A stretch of DNA of 64,000 nucleotides from VRUE01 sp963817905 (GCA_963817905.1 CAWFPS010000003.1:1-64000), one strand, 5' to 3'. Counted from the first letter of the stretch, positions 38,436 through 47,822 are shown. Made by a program: numbers and translations. The notes: generated by a model from the letters alone, not told the origin.

Positions 38436-40424
38436 TTACCGGGCCGTCGGCTCCGCCGCTTCGGGAGGCGCCGTGAGCAGTACTTGGCACGGCGCCTTCT
38501 TCAGTACGTACTCGGTGGCGGCGCCGATCTCGGCTGGCTTGGCGGCGCCGATGCCGCCGAGGGTGGCGCCTCCCTTGATTCTGGAGGGAGGCTCGCCGCC
38601 TATTACTATCGCCTCGGAGGCGTAGCGGTTGGCGGCCTCGACTATGCCGGCGCCGATGCCGCGGCTGCGCAGTACCTCGGTGCTGACCTTGACGTCCTCG
38701 TACTCCTCGGCGACGTCGCTGGCGCGCCCAAGGGCGCGCTGGGCGTCGCGCTCGATCCCGTCCGGCAGCTCGGCGTCCAGCGGCAGGGTCAGCGGCACCT
38801 CGATCACGTAGACGATGTCGAGGTGGGTCTCCCCCGCGTCGCCTTCGGACTCCTCCTGCTCGGCGGCGGCGAGCCGCCCCGCCGTGGCGACGATGTCGTC
38901 GTCGAGCTTGCTGCCGAAGACGGGGACGAGGATGTTGCGGAAGGAAACTTCCGGGACCTGCTTGGTCAGTGCCTTCTCGGTGACCGAGACGCGCTTGGTC
39001 AGCGAGGTGCCCTCGAAGCCCCTGCGGTAGACGACGTAGAAGAGCAGGCCGAAGGTCATCCAGCCGATCCCGACCCAGCGGGCGGTGTCGTGGTAGACGA
39101 GCACGCTGACGAAGGCCAGGGCGCTGACGATGCCGCCGAAGACGGCCGGGGCGGGAATCCGGGCCGGGCCCCAGTCGAAGTTGCCGGGCACGCGGAAGGG
39201 ACGCGGGCGGCCGGGGTCGGTGACGCGCAGTCGGACCACCGAGAGCTGGGCGATCGTGATCGCCAGCATCGCGCCGAAGGCGTAGAGGCCGGCCAGCAGC
39301 TTGACGTCGGTCGGCATCACCAGGCCGAGGGCGATAATGCCGGAGAGCACGATCGCCACGTGCGGAGTCGCGTGGCGGCTGTTCAGCTTGCCCAGCCAGC
39401 TGGGGATCTGGCGGTTGATCGCCAGCGTGTAGATGTGGCGGGAGACGCCGAGCAATGCCGTGGTCACGGCCCAGAAGAGCACCGGCGTGGCAACGATCGC
39501 GACCAGCCAGCGCATCGCGTCGGAGAGCCAGACGGGGTGGTAGGAGGAGACGATGCCGAGCACCGGGGCCTGGACGTACTCGTTGCCGAGCGCGGTTTCC
39601 GGGCCGTCGGGGCCGGCCACCACCGGCACCGCCATCAGCGCGATCGCCGCCATGCCGGCGTAGACCAGCGGCACGGCGAAGGCGCCGAGCGAGACGATCC
39701 GCTTCAGGTCGCGCGGGTTGACGTTGATGTCCGGGGCCAGGTCCGAGGCGGCCTCGATCCCCGCGTAGGCGAGCATCGCCACCACCGAGGCGTAGACGAT
39801 GTCGTGGAAGTTGGGGCTGGTGAAGAGGTCGATCTGGTCGGTGAGGCGGTCGGGGTGAAAGACGGCGAAGACGCCGACGACGATCACCGCCAGCTGCAGG
39901 GCGATGTCAGCCAGGGCGAGGACCGCCAGCGGGCGCTCGCGACCGCGGCCGGTGACGTTGAAGACGTTGAGCGCGCAGGCGGCGGCGATGACGATGCCGG
40001 CGATGACGATCTGGCGGCCGGGCTCGGAGAGGTCCGGGGTGATCGGTTCCAGGTAGTGCGGGACCGAGAGCGCGGCCAGGGCGGCGACGATCAGGTAGTC
40101 GATCAAGATCGCCCAGCCGGCGATGAAGGCGATCAGCTCGTTGAAGGCGTGGCGGGCGAAGCTGGAGGAGCCGCCGCGCTCGCGCAGCATCGCCCCGCCC
40201 TCGACGTAGCTGAGCGTGGTGACGACGAAGAGCAGGCCGGCGGCGAGGAAGATCAGCGGCGTCAGGCCGAGGCCGCGGTCAGCGACGACGCCGAGTGCGA
40301 AGTAGATGCTGAAGCCGACCGCCGAGTAGACCGCGACGAAGAGCCCCGGCACGCCGGTGGCGCGTTGCAGCAGCGGCTCCAGCCGCGGCTTGGAGGGCTG
40401 CTCGGCCTGCTCGGGCTCGCTCAC
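38436..40424 (-). CDS. APC-type amino-acid permease with C-terminal USP domain
   Basis: A 662-residue protein. About twelve transmembrane helices (residues ~25-490) of the amino acid-polyamine-organocation type (YVEGGAMLRERGGSSSFARH, AFNELIAFIAGWAILIDYLI) are followed by a soluble universal stress protein-like domain (FRNILVPVFGSKLDDDIVAT; ATP-loop-like EAIVIGGEPPSRIKGGATLG). The fusion suggests nucleotide-sensing control of uptake. It overlaps a 62-residue membrane protein gene by 4 bases. Close paralogue at 42529. Confidence 0.9.
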   Translation of the reverse strand: MSEPEQAEQPSKPRLEPLLQRATGVPGLFVAVYSAVGFSIYFALGVVADRGLGLTPLIFLAAGLLFVVTTLSYVEGGAMLRERGGSSSFARHAFNELIAFIAGWAILIDYLIVAALAALSVPHYLEPITPDLSEPGRQIVIAGIVIAAACALNVFNVTGRGRERPLAVLALADIALQLAVIVVGVFAVFHPDRLTDQIDLFTSPNFHDIVYASVVAMLAYAGIEAASDLAPDINVNPRDLKRIVSLGAFAVPLVYAGMAAIALMAVPVVAGPDGPETALGNEYVQAPVLGIVSSYHPVWLSDAMRWLVAIVATPVLFWAVTTALLGVSRHIYTLAINRQIPSWLGKLNSRHATPHVAIVLSGIIALGLVMPTDVKLLAGLYAFGAMLAITIAQLSVVRLRVTDPGRPRPFRVPGNFDWGPARIPAPAVFGGIVSALAFVSVLVYHDTARWVGIGWMTFGLLFYVVYRRGFEGTSLTKRVSVTEKALTKQVPEVSFRNILVPVFGSKLDDDIVATAGRLAAAEQEESEGDAGETHLDIVYVIEVPLTLPLDAELPDGIERDAQRALGRASDVAEEYEDVKVSTEVLRSRGIGAGIVEAANRYASEAIVIGGEPPSRIKGGATLGGIGAAKPAEIGAATEYVLKKAPCQVLLTAPPEAAEPTAR

Positions 40425-40609
40425 GTCCGGGACGCTATCCAGAGCCGCCCCGCGCCGACAGCGAGGAAGGCGAGGCCGAGCAGGGTGCCGACCGAGAACG
40501 GCCCGCCGCCACCGGCGAGAGTCGCCACCAGGAGGGCCAGGCCGAGCAGGATGAAGACGAGCGAAAAGGCTCGCACGGAGCCACGATAGATCCGCTCGGG
40601 AGAGGCCAC
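40421..40609 (-). CDS. Two-helix small membrane protein
   Basis: A 62-residue protein with two hydrophobic helices (FSLVFILLGLALLVATLAGG, GTLLGLAFLAVGAGRLWIA). ATGA overlap with the permease gene downstream implies cotranslation. Possibly an accessory subunit; family not recognised. Confidence 0.65.
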   Translation of the reverse strand: MASPERIYRGSVRAFSLVFILLGLALLVATLAGGGGPFSVGTLLGLAFLAVGAGRLWIASRT

Positions 40610-40618
40610 GACCGCAGG

Positions 40619-41500
40619 TTAGTTGGGGTGCCAGGCTTTGTCGGCGGGGTGCCAGGTTGCCTGGAAGGCTTCCGCGTTGAGGATCGGGTCGACGAGGGCG
40701 GCTGCGTCGCGGAAGCCGTCCTCGAGGTCACCCGGCACGCCCATTGCCTCAGCGGCCTCCTCATACCACTCGGCCCAGTAGTCGTGAGGCTCGAGCAGGC
40801 TGGCCGGCATCGCCTCCTCGCAGGTGCGGAAGATGCCGAGAAGGCAAAGAGCCATGCTGACGCCGCGTATTTCGGGCAGCTCCGAGAGCAGCTTGAGGTC
40901 GAGGATGTCGGCGGCCGAGGGCGGCCCGCCCTCCTCCTCGACCGAATGGGTGTGGGCGTAGAGGCATTCGGCAACCAGCGCCTCGACCGCCAGGGACTCG
41001 ACGTCAACCGGGTCGAGACCGGCGAAGGTGAGGAAGTCATCGGCCCGAACGGGGTCGGTGCCGATGTGGGCGAAGCGCATCCTCACGCACATTAAGAAGG
41101 CCTCGAAAACCTCGCCGGCGAGCATCGCCCGGACCCAGAAGCTCTTGTCCGTGCCAAACGGGGTGATCGTGGCCCTGACGAACTCGGTCTCGAACTCGAA
41201 CATGTCGCCGACGTCATAATTTGTCGCCGCCTCGGGTCCCGCGAGGTAGTCCTTGTGCTTGTCGGCCTTCCACTCGATGTTGACGACATCGGCGGCCCGC
41301 GGCCGCAGCGAGCGGCAATCGATCGCGAACCCACCGGAGAGCGACCAGCTGTGCGGAGCGGTCGCCGCGAAGCGAGCCAGCAGCCGGCCGACGGCGACGC
41401 GGCGGCGATCCCTCTCCAGCCAGTCCTCGTTGCCACCGGCAAGCTTCTCGAGCCTGGAGTCGAGCGCCTCGCGGAAATCGGCCGGATCCTGAAACTTCAC
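40619..41500 (-). CDS. AbiEii-like nucleotidyltransferase paralogue, altered active site
   Basis: A 293-residue protein. The N-terminal RVAVGRLLARFAATAPHSWS then LSGGFAIDCR fits the start of an AbiEii/COG2253-type nucleotidyltransferase (W-x-L-x-GG). At the metal-binding stretch the expected DxD reads VVNIEW, so activity is doubtful. A later helical domain follows (VESLAVEALVAECLYAHTHS). Its neighbour at 41538 has the same layout (~30% by eye): FAGLDPVDVE versus FAGIDPVEVE. AbiEii proteins are toxins of AbiE systems; no AbiEi-like antitoxin is seen here. Confidence 0.6.
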   Translation of the reverse strand: MKFQDPADFREALDSRLEKLAGGNEDWLERDRRRVAVGRLLARFAATAPHSWSLSGGFAIDCRSLRPRAADVVNIEWKADKHKDYLAGPEAATNYDVGDMFEFETEFVRATITPFGTDKSFWVRAMLAGEVFEAFLMCVRMRFAHIGTDPVRADDFLTFAGLDPVDVESLAVEALVAECLYAHTHSVEEEGGPPSAADILDLKLLSELPEIRGVSMALCLLGIFRTCEEAMPASLLEPHDYWAEWYEEAAEAMGVPGDLEDGFRDAAALVDPILNAEAFQATWHPADKAWHPN

Positions 41501-41537
41501 TCTGGCTAACTATGCCACCACGGCCACCGATTCGATA

Positions 41538-42461
41538 TCAGGTTGCCGGTAGATGCCAATCCTCGTCCTCGTCCGAGCCGGGGTCCCGCCAGGTCCGGCT
41601 CGTCGCGTCCCAGGCACCTTCCTCGACGACGCCAGCGAGGATCGGGTCGAAGAGGGCGGCGATGCCGTCGTAGCCGGGGATGAAGTCGTCGGGGCTGCCG
41701 GCGGTCGCGGCCATCTTTCGCATCGGCTCAGCCCAGCCCTCAAAGAGATCGGGCACGCCATCTGGCGGGCTCGATTCGTTACGGGCGTAAATCCCGGCGA
41801 CGGCTTCGTGGAGCACGGTCGCATCGAGTCCGGAGCGAGCGGCGATCAGGCAGAGGTCGTGCAGGTCGTCGATCCTGGCCGGGTTGAGGCCGCCCTCACA
41901 TGCCCTGACGTGATCGCGGAGGAGCTCTGCGGCCTGAATCTCCAGCGGCATGACCTCCACCTCAACCGGATCGATCCCGGCGAAAGAGAGCGGGTTGTCG
42001 GTGAGGAGCCTCTCGCTCGGAAGGGTGCCGTAGTTGAAGTTAAGAGTGAGAGAGGCGGTGCTGAAATGGCACTGCCCGAGCCAGGCTTCGACATTGAAGT
42101 TTTCCCACGCACGGCGACCGAGGACGCCCTGGCCGCTCTGGTCGATTTGGAACTGGAAGTGGTCCTCGGCGCGGTGCTCCATGATCTGAGCGACCGCTTC
42201 CCCGACGACGGCAACACGGTCGGTTGGCCACTCAACGTCGAGCACCCACGGCGTCCGTGGACGCTCCGGGAACCGCAGGGCCAAGGCGAAGTCCCCGCCG
42301 AGCACCCAGGGCCCTGGCACCGCGGCCACCATCCTCGCCAGCAGCCGGTCGAGCACAATGTGCCGCTGGGCGTGCATCATCTGCATCTGGTCGTCGCCGA
42401 AGCGCTCGCTCAGGTGCCGCTCCAGATTCCGCTGGAATGCCGAAGGTTCGTCGTGGTTCAC
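41538..42461 (-). CDS. AbiEii-like nucleotidyltransferase
   Basis: A 307-residue protein. RHIVLDRLLARMVAAVPGPW then VLGGDFALALRF, and WVLDVEW, match the fold of AbiEii-type nucleotidyltransferases: GG motif, then an acidic pair D-x-E. A conserved FAGIDPVEVEVMPLEIQAAE and a helical C-terminal part follow. Tandem with the divergent paralogue 37 bases downstream. Function in defence or tRNA modification is only a family guess. A CCGTATAGG box lies ~31 bases upstream of the start. Confidence 0.6.
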   Translation of the reverse strand: MNHDEPSAFQRNLERHLSERFGDDQMQMMHAQRHIVLDRLLARMVAAVPGPWVLGGDFALALRFPERPRTPWVLDVEWPTDRVAVVGEAVAQIMEHRAEDHFQFQIDQSGQGVLGRRAWENFNVEAWLGQCHFSTASLTLNFNYGTLPSERLLTDNPLSFAGIDPVEVEVMPLEIQAAELLRDHVRACEGGLNPARIDDLHDLCLIAARSGLDATVLHEAVAGIYARNESSPPDGVPDLFEGWAEPMRKMAATAGSPDDFIPGYDGIAALFDPILAGVVEEGAWDATSRTWRDPGSDEDEDWHLPAT

Positions 42462-42528
42462 GCTCCAAAAGCGTTTCAGATTCGAGCGAAATATGTACCT
42501 ATACGGGTACGACTCGCCAAGATGGGCG

Positions 42529-44427
42529 TTAGGCAGGCAGGGCGGCCAGGTCCGGGCCGCGCTGGGCGCCCTGTTCGGAGACGACGATTACGCGGCAGGG
42601 GCGCTCGCCGAGGACAGTCTGCAGGGTCTTGTCGTAGAGGGGGCGGCCGTTGCGGTAGCGCAGGCCGACGACGACGGCGGCGGCGGCGATCAGCTTGGCC
42701 TCGCCGGCGATCTCATAGCCCGCCTGGCCGGGGCGGACTCGCTCGACGTGGCCGGTGACGCGCTGGCCGCCGATCAGCCTCGCCTGCTCGATCTTGCTCT
42801 GGGCCTCTTCTTCGGAGGAGGGCAGCTCGGCGTCGAGCGGCAGGTGGGTGGGCACGGTCAGCATCGAGTGGACGTGGATGCCGCGGCGGCGCTTGGAGGC
42901 GAGCTTGGTCGCGGTCGCGACCATCTCCTCGGAGAAGGGCTGGCCGTCCTCGAAGGCGACGAGGACCGAGCGGTACTCGATCTCCTCCACCCCGAGCGGC
43001 TCGGGCAGCAGCACCTTGACCGTCTCGGTAAGCGGCAGGCGCTGGTTGCGCCGGTAGAGGACGTAGACGGCGATGCCGAACGCCATCCAGCCCAGCCCGA
43101 CGGCGAGCGTGCGCGGGTTGAGCGCCATCACCACGATCCAGGCGGCGAACGTCCCCAGGCCGCCGAGGACGGCCGTGAGCGGCAGCTCAGCGCCCCTGAA
43201 GCGGAAGTTGAGGGCCGGCTTCCAGGGCCGCTCCACGCCCCCCTGGCGGCGGCGCAGCTGGATCACCGCGACGTGGGCGATCGTGAAGGAGAGCATCGCG
43301 CCGAAGGAGTACATCGTCGCCAGGAAGTCGGTCTGGCCGGGGAGCAGGGTGAGCATCGCCACCGCGGCGAAGACGAGGATCGCGATATAGGGGGTGCGGT
43401 ACTTGGGGTGGACCTGGCGCAGGCCCTCGGGCAGCTGGCGGTGCTGGCCCATCGAGTAGGTGAGGCGGGAGACGCCGATCAGGCCGGCGTTGGTGGCGAT
43501 CAGCAGGATCACCGCGGCGAGCACGCCGACGTAGAAGCGCAGCGCTTCGGTCGGGCCCGCGGAGAGGCCGAGGTTCTCGACGATGCCGAGGATCGGGTCG
43601 TTGGCGAACTCGCTGCCGAGCGCGGTGGCGTAATGGCCGGCGCTGTCCTGAACCACCGGCATCGCCGAGAGGGCGACGATCGGGATCAGCAGGTAGAGGC
43701 CGAGCACCGCCATCACCGTGAGGCCGACGCTGCGCGGGATCGTCCGCACCGCGTCCTTGGCCTCCTCGGCCATGTTGGAGATCGTCTCGATCCCGGTGTA
43801 GGCGATCATCCCGACCGCGATGCCGAGGGCGAAGTCGCTCCAGGTGGGGGCGACGCCGAGGTGGATGTTGTCGACCAGGACCTGCGGGCTGAGCACCAGG
43901 ACGATGCCGATCCCGACCAGGACCACCTGGGTGGCGAGGTCGGCCACCGCCAGCACCAGGTTGAGCTTGGCCGACTCCTGTGAGCCGCGGATGTTGAGCA
44001 CCGCCAGCCCGGCAATCACGACGGCGCCGGCGACGATGTCCCCGGGGGCCTCGCCCAGCGGCGGCCAGAACACGGCCAGGTAGTGGGGCACGAAGTAGGC
44101 CGAGATCGCGACCGTGATCACGTAGTTGAGCATCTGCCCCCAGGCGGCGACGAAGCTGACCAGCTCGTTGAAGGCGTGGCGGGCGAAGCTCGAGGAGCCG
44201 CCGGCCTCCGGAAACATCACCGTCGCCTCGGCATAGGTGGCCGCCGTGCAGGCGAAGATCAGCCCGGAGATGACGAAGGCGACCGGGGTCAGGCCGAGCG
44301 CGAAGGCGGCGGTGACCCCGAGCGCGTAGTAGATCGAGGAGCCGACGTTGCCGTAGGCGGCGGCAAACAGCGCGCCGACGCCGTGGACGCGGCTCAGCGA
44401 TTCGTCGCGGGGGATCCGCTGGGCCAT
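42529..44427 (-). CDS. APC-type amino-acid permease with C-terminal USP domain (second copy)
   Basis: A 632-residue protein with the same architecture as the 38436 gene: twelve helices (TYAEATVMFPEAGGSSSFAR, HAFNELVSFVAAWGQMLNYV), then a USP-like domain (EYRSVLVAFEDGQPFSEEMV ... CRVIVVSEQGAQ). The USP part is shorter and its glycine loop is not obvious. The two permeases flank the nucleotidyltransferase pair. Confidence 0.9.
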   Translation of the reverse strand: MAQRIPRDESLSRVHGVGALFAAAYGNVGSSIYYALGVTAAFALGLTPVAFVISGLIFACTAATYAEATVMFPEAGGSSSFARHAFNELVSFVAAWGQMLNYVITVAISAYFVPHYLAVFWPPLGEAPGDIVAGAVVIAGLAVLNIRGSQESAKLNLVLAVADLATQVVLVGIGIVLVLSPQVLVDNIHLGVAPTWSDFALGIAVGMIAYTGIETISNMAEEAKDAVRTIPRSVGLTVMAVLGLYLLIPIVALSAMPVVQDSAGHYATALGSEFANDPILGIVENLGLSAGPTEALRFYVGVLAAVILLIATNAGLIGVSRLTYSMGQHRQLPEGLRQVHPKYRTPYIAILVFAAVAMLTLLPGQTDFLATMYSFGAMLSFTIAHVAVIQLRRRQGGVERPWKPALNFRFRGAELPLTAVLGGLGTFAAWIVVMALNPRTLAVGLGWMAFGIAVYVLYRRNQRLPLTETVKVLLPEPLGVEEIEYRSVLVAFEDGQPFSEEMVATATKLASKRRRGIHVHSMLTVPTHLPLDAELPSSEEEAQSKIEQARLIGGQRVTGHVERVRPGQAGYEIAGEAKLIAAAAVVVGLRYRNGRPLYDKTLQTVLGERPCRVIVVSEQGAQRGPDLAALPA

Positions 44428-44479
44428 CTAGGCGTCGGTCCGGCTGGGCATAGGGCCCGAATATAGGCCAGGGAAGCAA

Positions 44480-44507
44480 CGAGCGCCGGGGTCTCCCCCG
44501 GCGCTCG
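44480..44507 (-). terminator. Hairpin terminator
   Basis: A perfect 12-bp stem (CGAGCGCCGGGG / CCCCGGCGCTCG) with a 4-base loop, downstream of the secreted protein gene ending at 44539 and upstream of the permease start at 44427. Confidence 0.7.
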
Positions 44508-44538
44508 TGCTGCTATTAGCGTGAGTGGGCCGCCGGCG

Positions 44539-45444
44539 TTACGGCAGGCCGTTTTCCTTGACGTATTTGACGCCAGCCGAGGTGGCGATGTCGATCGTGT
44601 TGTCGAGGATCGCCGTGTTGTGGCCGGCCGATGCGGGCAGGCCCGCCGCGGCGTTGACGATCGGGTCGAGGATGAACGAGAACAGGCCGCCGCAACCGGA
44701 GGCTTTGGGGGCCGCCCAGTTGTTTTCGACCAGCTCGTTTTCCACGATGTGAAGGATCAGGCCGCCTTCAAGGAAGGAAGCCTGGCCGAAGGAGCCTTCG
44801 ATCGATTCGTTGGGAGCAGACGGTTCGGTCGGGCCGCTGGTCAGGTTCCAAACGATCGGACTGCTGCTCGAGCCGACGTAGCAGTTCGAACCGAGGAACG
44901 GGTTTTCAAGGTGCACCTTGACCGGCAGCTTGAGAGCCGTGTTTTCTTTGCGGTTCATGTTCTGTTCGCTGATTTCGATGTCGCTCGCCGAGCCCGCCAG
45001 TTCAAGCGTCGAGTCGAGGCCGGTGAGACCGTTTTCGAAAGTGACTTCGCAGCTGATCCGCAGGAACCAGTTGCTGATTTCTTTGCAGTTGACCAGTCCG
45101 GCGAGCCCGCCGGGAACCGGCTGGGCGACGGGCTGCAGGGTCGGTTTACCGCCGGTGGCGCCGAAGAATTCGGAGATTTTGGTTTCTTTGTTGGGTTTGC
45201 CGAAGGCGCCCTGCAGGACGACGTCGTTGACGATCGGCACGGTCTTGGAGCCGAGCACCACTTCGCCGCCTTCGGTCACCGAGTAGAGGCATTTTTTTGC
45301 TTCGGTGTTTTCGTAGGGGCAGTACTGGAACTTTTCGAATTCGCCCGTCAGTTCCGCTGAGGCGGTCCCGGCGAACGCAAGCGAGGCCGTCAACGCTGCC
45401 ATCAGCAGCGCGAACAGCGTCCTCATCTTGAGGTGCAGAATCAT
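44539..45444 (-). CDS. Secreted protein, paralogue of 46935
   Basis: A 301-residue protein with a signal peptide (MRTLFALLMAALTASLAFAG). The mature protein begins ELTGEFEKFQYCPYENTEAK and contains LGSKTVPIVNDVVLQGAFGK, LDSTLELAGSASDIEISEQN and NTIDIATSAGVKYVKENGLP at the end. The same landmarks occur in the gene at 46935. Few Cys, beta-rich, presumably on the cell surface. Start 45444 has GGGAG 7 bases upstream. Function unknown; codons favour GAA/AAA. Confidence 0.8.
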   Translation of the reverse strand: MILHLKMRTLFALLMAALTASLAFAGTASAELTGEFEKFQYCPYENTEAKKCLYSVTEGGEVVLGSKTVPIVNDVVLQGAFGKPNKETKISEFFGATGGKPTLQPVAQPVPGGLAGLVNCKEISNWFLRISCEVTFENGLTGLDSTLELAGSASDIEISEQNMNRKENTALKLPVKVHLENPFLGSNCYVGSSSSPIVWNLTSGPTEPSAPNESIEGSFGQASFLEGGLILHIVENELVENNWAAPKASGCGGLFSFILDPIVNAAAGLPASAGHNTAILDNTIDIATSAGVKYVKENGLP

Positions 45445-45509
45445 TCTTTTCTCCCTCTTGTGTCGGTTTTCATTGCTTGCTGGATGGAAACTGCGGTGAA
45501 GTTCGGGCC

Positions 45510-46328
45510 TCAGTGGCCGTAGGAGACGGCGAGCAGGCCGACGTCTCCGGACTGCGCGATCACGGCTTCGCGCGCTTGCAGGGGGTCAAAGCCCGGCTTC
45601 AGGTGAAGCGCTTTGGGGATCGCGTAGAGCATGAAGATGAGGTTTTCGCTGCCGCCTTTGGGCGGGCAGATCGAGTAGCCGCGCTTGCCGAAGCTGTTGG
45701 TGCCGACGACAGCTCCGGCCGGAAGCTTGCCCTGCTCGATGCTGGTCAGGCCGGGGTCCAGGCCGGCAACCGCCCAGTCGAAGAAGAGGCTTTCGTTCAC
45801 GGGCTTGAAGTTGAGGGCAAGGAGCACCAGTTCACTCGCGCTCGGCGGCACCCCCTTCAGCGCCAGCGGTGGCGAGATGTCCTTGCCGTCGCAGGTGTAA
45901 GTGTTTGGGAGGCGATCGCCGCCGGCGAAAGCCGGGCTGGCGAGCGTCAGGTCGGCCTTGGTCGCCTTTTTGCGCTGTTCGGGGGTGATTTTCGGCGCCG
46001 GCTTCCCCTTGGGCTGGGGCACTCCCGGCCCTTGCCTGCCTCCCTTCGCCCCGGCCTTGCGCTTCGCCTTGGCTTGCGCCTTGGCCTTCCGCAGTTCTTC
46101 CGCGGCCTTGGACTTCGGCTTGGCGCCTTTGCCCTCCCCGGCCGGAGTCGTGCCCGAGCCGGTCGAGCCTTCCGCCCCAGCCGTGCCGGCCTGCGTAGAG
46201 GAGTCCTCTCCCCCGCATCCCCCGACCCCAAGCACGACCGCGACCGCGACCGCCGCGAGCAAGGCTCGGGCGGTCGCGGTCTTGGCCGAAGCTGCTAGGA
46301 AACCGTCAAGGCCTCTTCGCGGTGCCAT
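45510..46328 (-). CDS. PEBP/YbhB-family lipoprotein
   Basis: A 272-residue protein: lipobox region VVLGVGGCGG, a ~90-residue Lys/Ala/Gly/Pro-rich linker (KSKAAEELRKAKAQAKAKRK), then a Raf-kinase-inhibitor-like (PEBP) domain: LTLASPAFAGGDRLPNTYTC then DGKDISPPL, FDWAVAGLDP, GYSICPP and IFMLYAIPKALHL. PEBP domains bind small anionic ligands; bacterial roles are poorly known. The start overlaps the end of the preceding gene by 34 bases. Start MAPRRGLDG chosen for reading the lipobox at a normal distance. Confidence 0.85.
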   Translation of the reverse strand: MAPRRGLDGFLAASAKTATARALLAAVAVAVVLGVGGCGGEDSSTQAGTAGAEGSTGSGTTPAGEGKGAKPKSKAAEELRKAKAQAKAKRKAGAKGGRQGPGVPQPKGKPAPKITPEQRKKATKADLTLASPAFAGGDRLPNTYTCDGKDISPPLALKGVPPSASELVLLALNFKPVNESLFFDWAVAGLDPGLTSIEQGKLPAGAVVGTNSFGKRGYSICPPKGGSENLIFMLYAIPKALHLKPGFDPLQAREAVIAQSGDVGLLAVSYGH

Positions 46329-46921
46329 TCGAACCCTTCTGCTGGGAAGAAGCCGTTCCATTCGACTTCGTTTCCGTAGGCTTCAAGCGCCGCGCCGGTG
46401 GCTTCGAAGCTCGAGTTGTCGAACGTCGCGCTTTCGGTTTCGTTGTCGAGCAGGCCTCCGGCGCTGCCTTCGACTTCGACTTCGGTTTCATAGAGCACGC
46501 AAAGCGGGTTGCCGTAGACGATCGTTACCTGAACGCCTTCGATCACTATGTAGTTTTTCCCGCCTGCTTCTTCGATGTTCGCGTTCCAGGGGAAGGATTC
46601 CCCTTCGACGCCTTCCACCGTGCAAACCGTGTCGGTGGAGCAGTTAAACAGGGGCAGGTCGGTGACTTCGCCGCCGCCGGTCCCACCGCTGTTGTCGATT
46701 GCGATTTCATAGAGGAAGTTTTCACAGGTCGTCGTCATACCCGTGATCGTCAGGCCGCTTTCTTCAGCGCCCCCGACGATTGTCTCTTCCCCTTCGAGTG
46801 AGTTTCCGTCGAACTTCCAGGTCGGGCCGGCCACCGCTGAGCCCGCGAACGCGGCGCTCAGCATCAAGGCAGCGAGGAGCCCTCCCAGGAAGATGCGTGT
46901 CGATTTGAGATTCATCTTCAT
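46295..46921 (-). CDS. Small secreted protein
   Basis: A 209-residue protein (or 207 from the second Met, better spaced from AAGGAG). Signal peptide RIFLGGLLAALMLSAAFAGS. The mature part is acidic and Gly/Glu-rich with Cys in TTTCENFLYE, FNCSTDTVCT and NPLCVLYE. GGLLDNETESATFDNSSFEA lies near the end. Unknown function; the same style as the other secreted proteins here. Follows the 46935 gene by 14 bases: an operon. Confidence 0.75.
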   Translation of the reverse strand: MKMNLKSTRIFLGGLLAALMLSAAFAGSAVAGPTWKFDGNSLEGEETIVGGAEESGLTITGMTTTCENFLYEIAIDNSGGTGGGEVTDLPLFNCSTDTVCTVEGVEGESFPWNANIEEAGGKNYIVIEGVQVTIVYGNPLCVLYETEVEVEGSAGGLLDNETESATFDNSSFEATGAALEAYGNEVEWNGFFPAEGFEWHREEALTVS

Positions 46922-46934
46922 ATCTCCTTGCGCC

Positions 46935-47822
46935 TTACGGCAGGCCGTTTTCGTTGACGTATTTGACCCCAGCTGTGGTGGCGATGTCGATCGTGTTGTC
47001 CATGATCGCCGTGTTTTTGCCTGCCGCCGAGGGCAAGCCCGCGGAGGAGTTGACGATCGGGTTGACCAGGAACGCCAGCAGGCCACCACAGCCCGAGGCT
47101 GAGGGCGCCGACCATGAGTTGTCGACGATCTCATCTTCGGTGACGTGCAGGATCAGTCCTTTTTCGAGGAATTCGGCGTGGCCGAAGGACCCTTCGAGTT
47201 TTTCGTCTTCGGTTGGGCCGCTCGTCAGGTTCCAGATAATCGGGCTGCTGTTTGACCCGACGTAGCACTTGGAGCCCAGGAACGGGTTCACGAGGCGCAC
47301 CTTGACCGGCAGCTTCAGGCCGACTTTTTCTTTGCGGTTGAGGTTCTGTTCGCTGATCTCGATGTCACTCGCCGATCCGGCCAGTTCAAGCGTCGAGCCC
47401 AGCCCGGTGAGGCTGTTTTCGAAGAAGAATTTGATCAGCCGTTTGATCAGCCAGTTCTGTTTGTTTTCGGGCACGACTCCGAGCAGTCCGCCCGGCACGT
47501 TCTGGGAGACCGGCTGCAGGGCGGGTTTGCCACCCGTCGGGCCGAAGAACTCGGAGATCTTGGTTTCTTTGTTCGGTTTGCCGAAGGCGCCCTGCAGGAG
47601 GACGTCGTTTTCGATCGTCACCGTCTTGGAGCCGAGCACCACTTCGCCGCCTTCGGTCAGCGAGTAGATGCATTTCTTGGCTTCGGTGTTTTCGTAGGGA
47701 CAGTATTTGAACTTGGCGAATTCGCCGGGTAGTTCAGCTTGCGCCGTGCCGGCGAGCCCGAGGGCCGCAAGTACGGCGACGAGCAGTGCCATGGGCACGG
47801 CCCGGATGCGTCGCTTTCGCAT
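46935..47822 (-). CDS. Secreted protein, paralogue of 44539
   Basis: A 295-residue protein with a signal peptide (PMALLVAVLAALGLAGTAQA). Very similar to the 44539 product along the whole length: ELPGEFAKFKYCPYENTEAK, LGSKTVTIENDVLLQGAFGK, LGSTLELAGSASDIEISEQN, and the C-terminus DIATTAGVKYVNENGLP. Strong GGAG ribosome site upstream. First gene of the cluster 46935/46295/45510. Function unknown. Confidence 0.8.
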   Translation of the reverse strand: MRKRRIRAVPMALLVAVLAALGLAGTAQAELPGEFAKFKYCPYENTEAKKCIYSLTEGGEVVLGSKTVTIENDVLLQGAFGKPNKETKISEFFGPTGGKPALQPVSQNVPGGLLGVVPENKQNWLIKRLIKFFFENSLTGLGSTLELAGSASDIEISEQNLNRKEKVGLKLPVKVRLVNPFLGSKCYVGSNSSPIIWNLTSGPTEDEKLEGSFGHAEFLEKGLILHVTEDEIVDNSWSAPSASGCGGLLAFLVNPIVNSSAGLPSAAGKNTAIMDNTIDIATTAGVKYVNENGLP

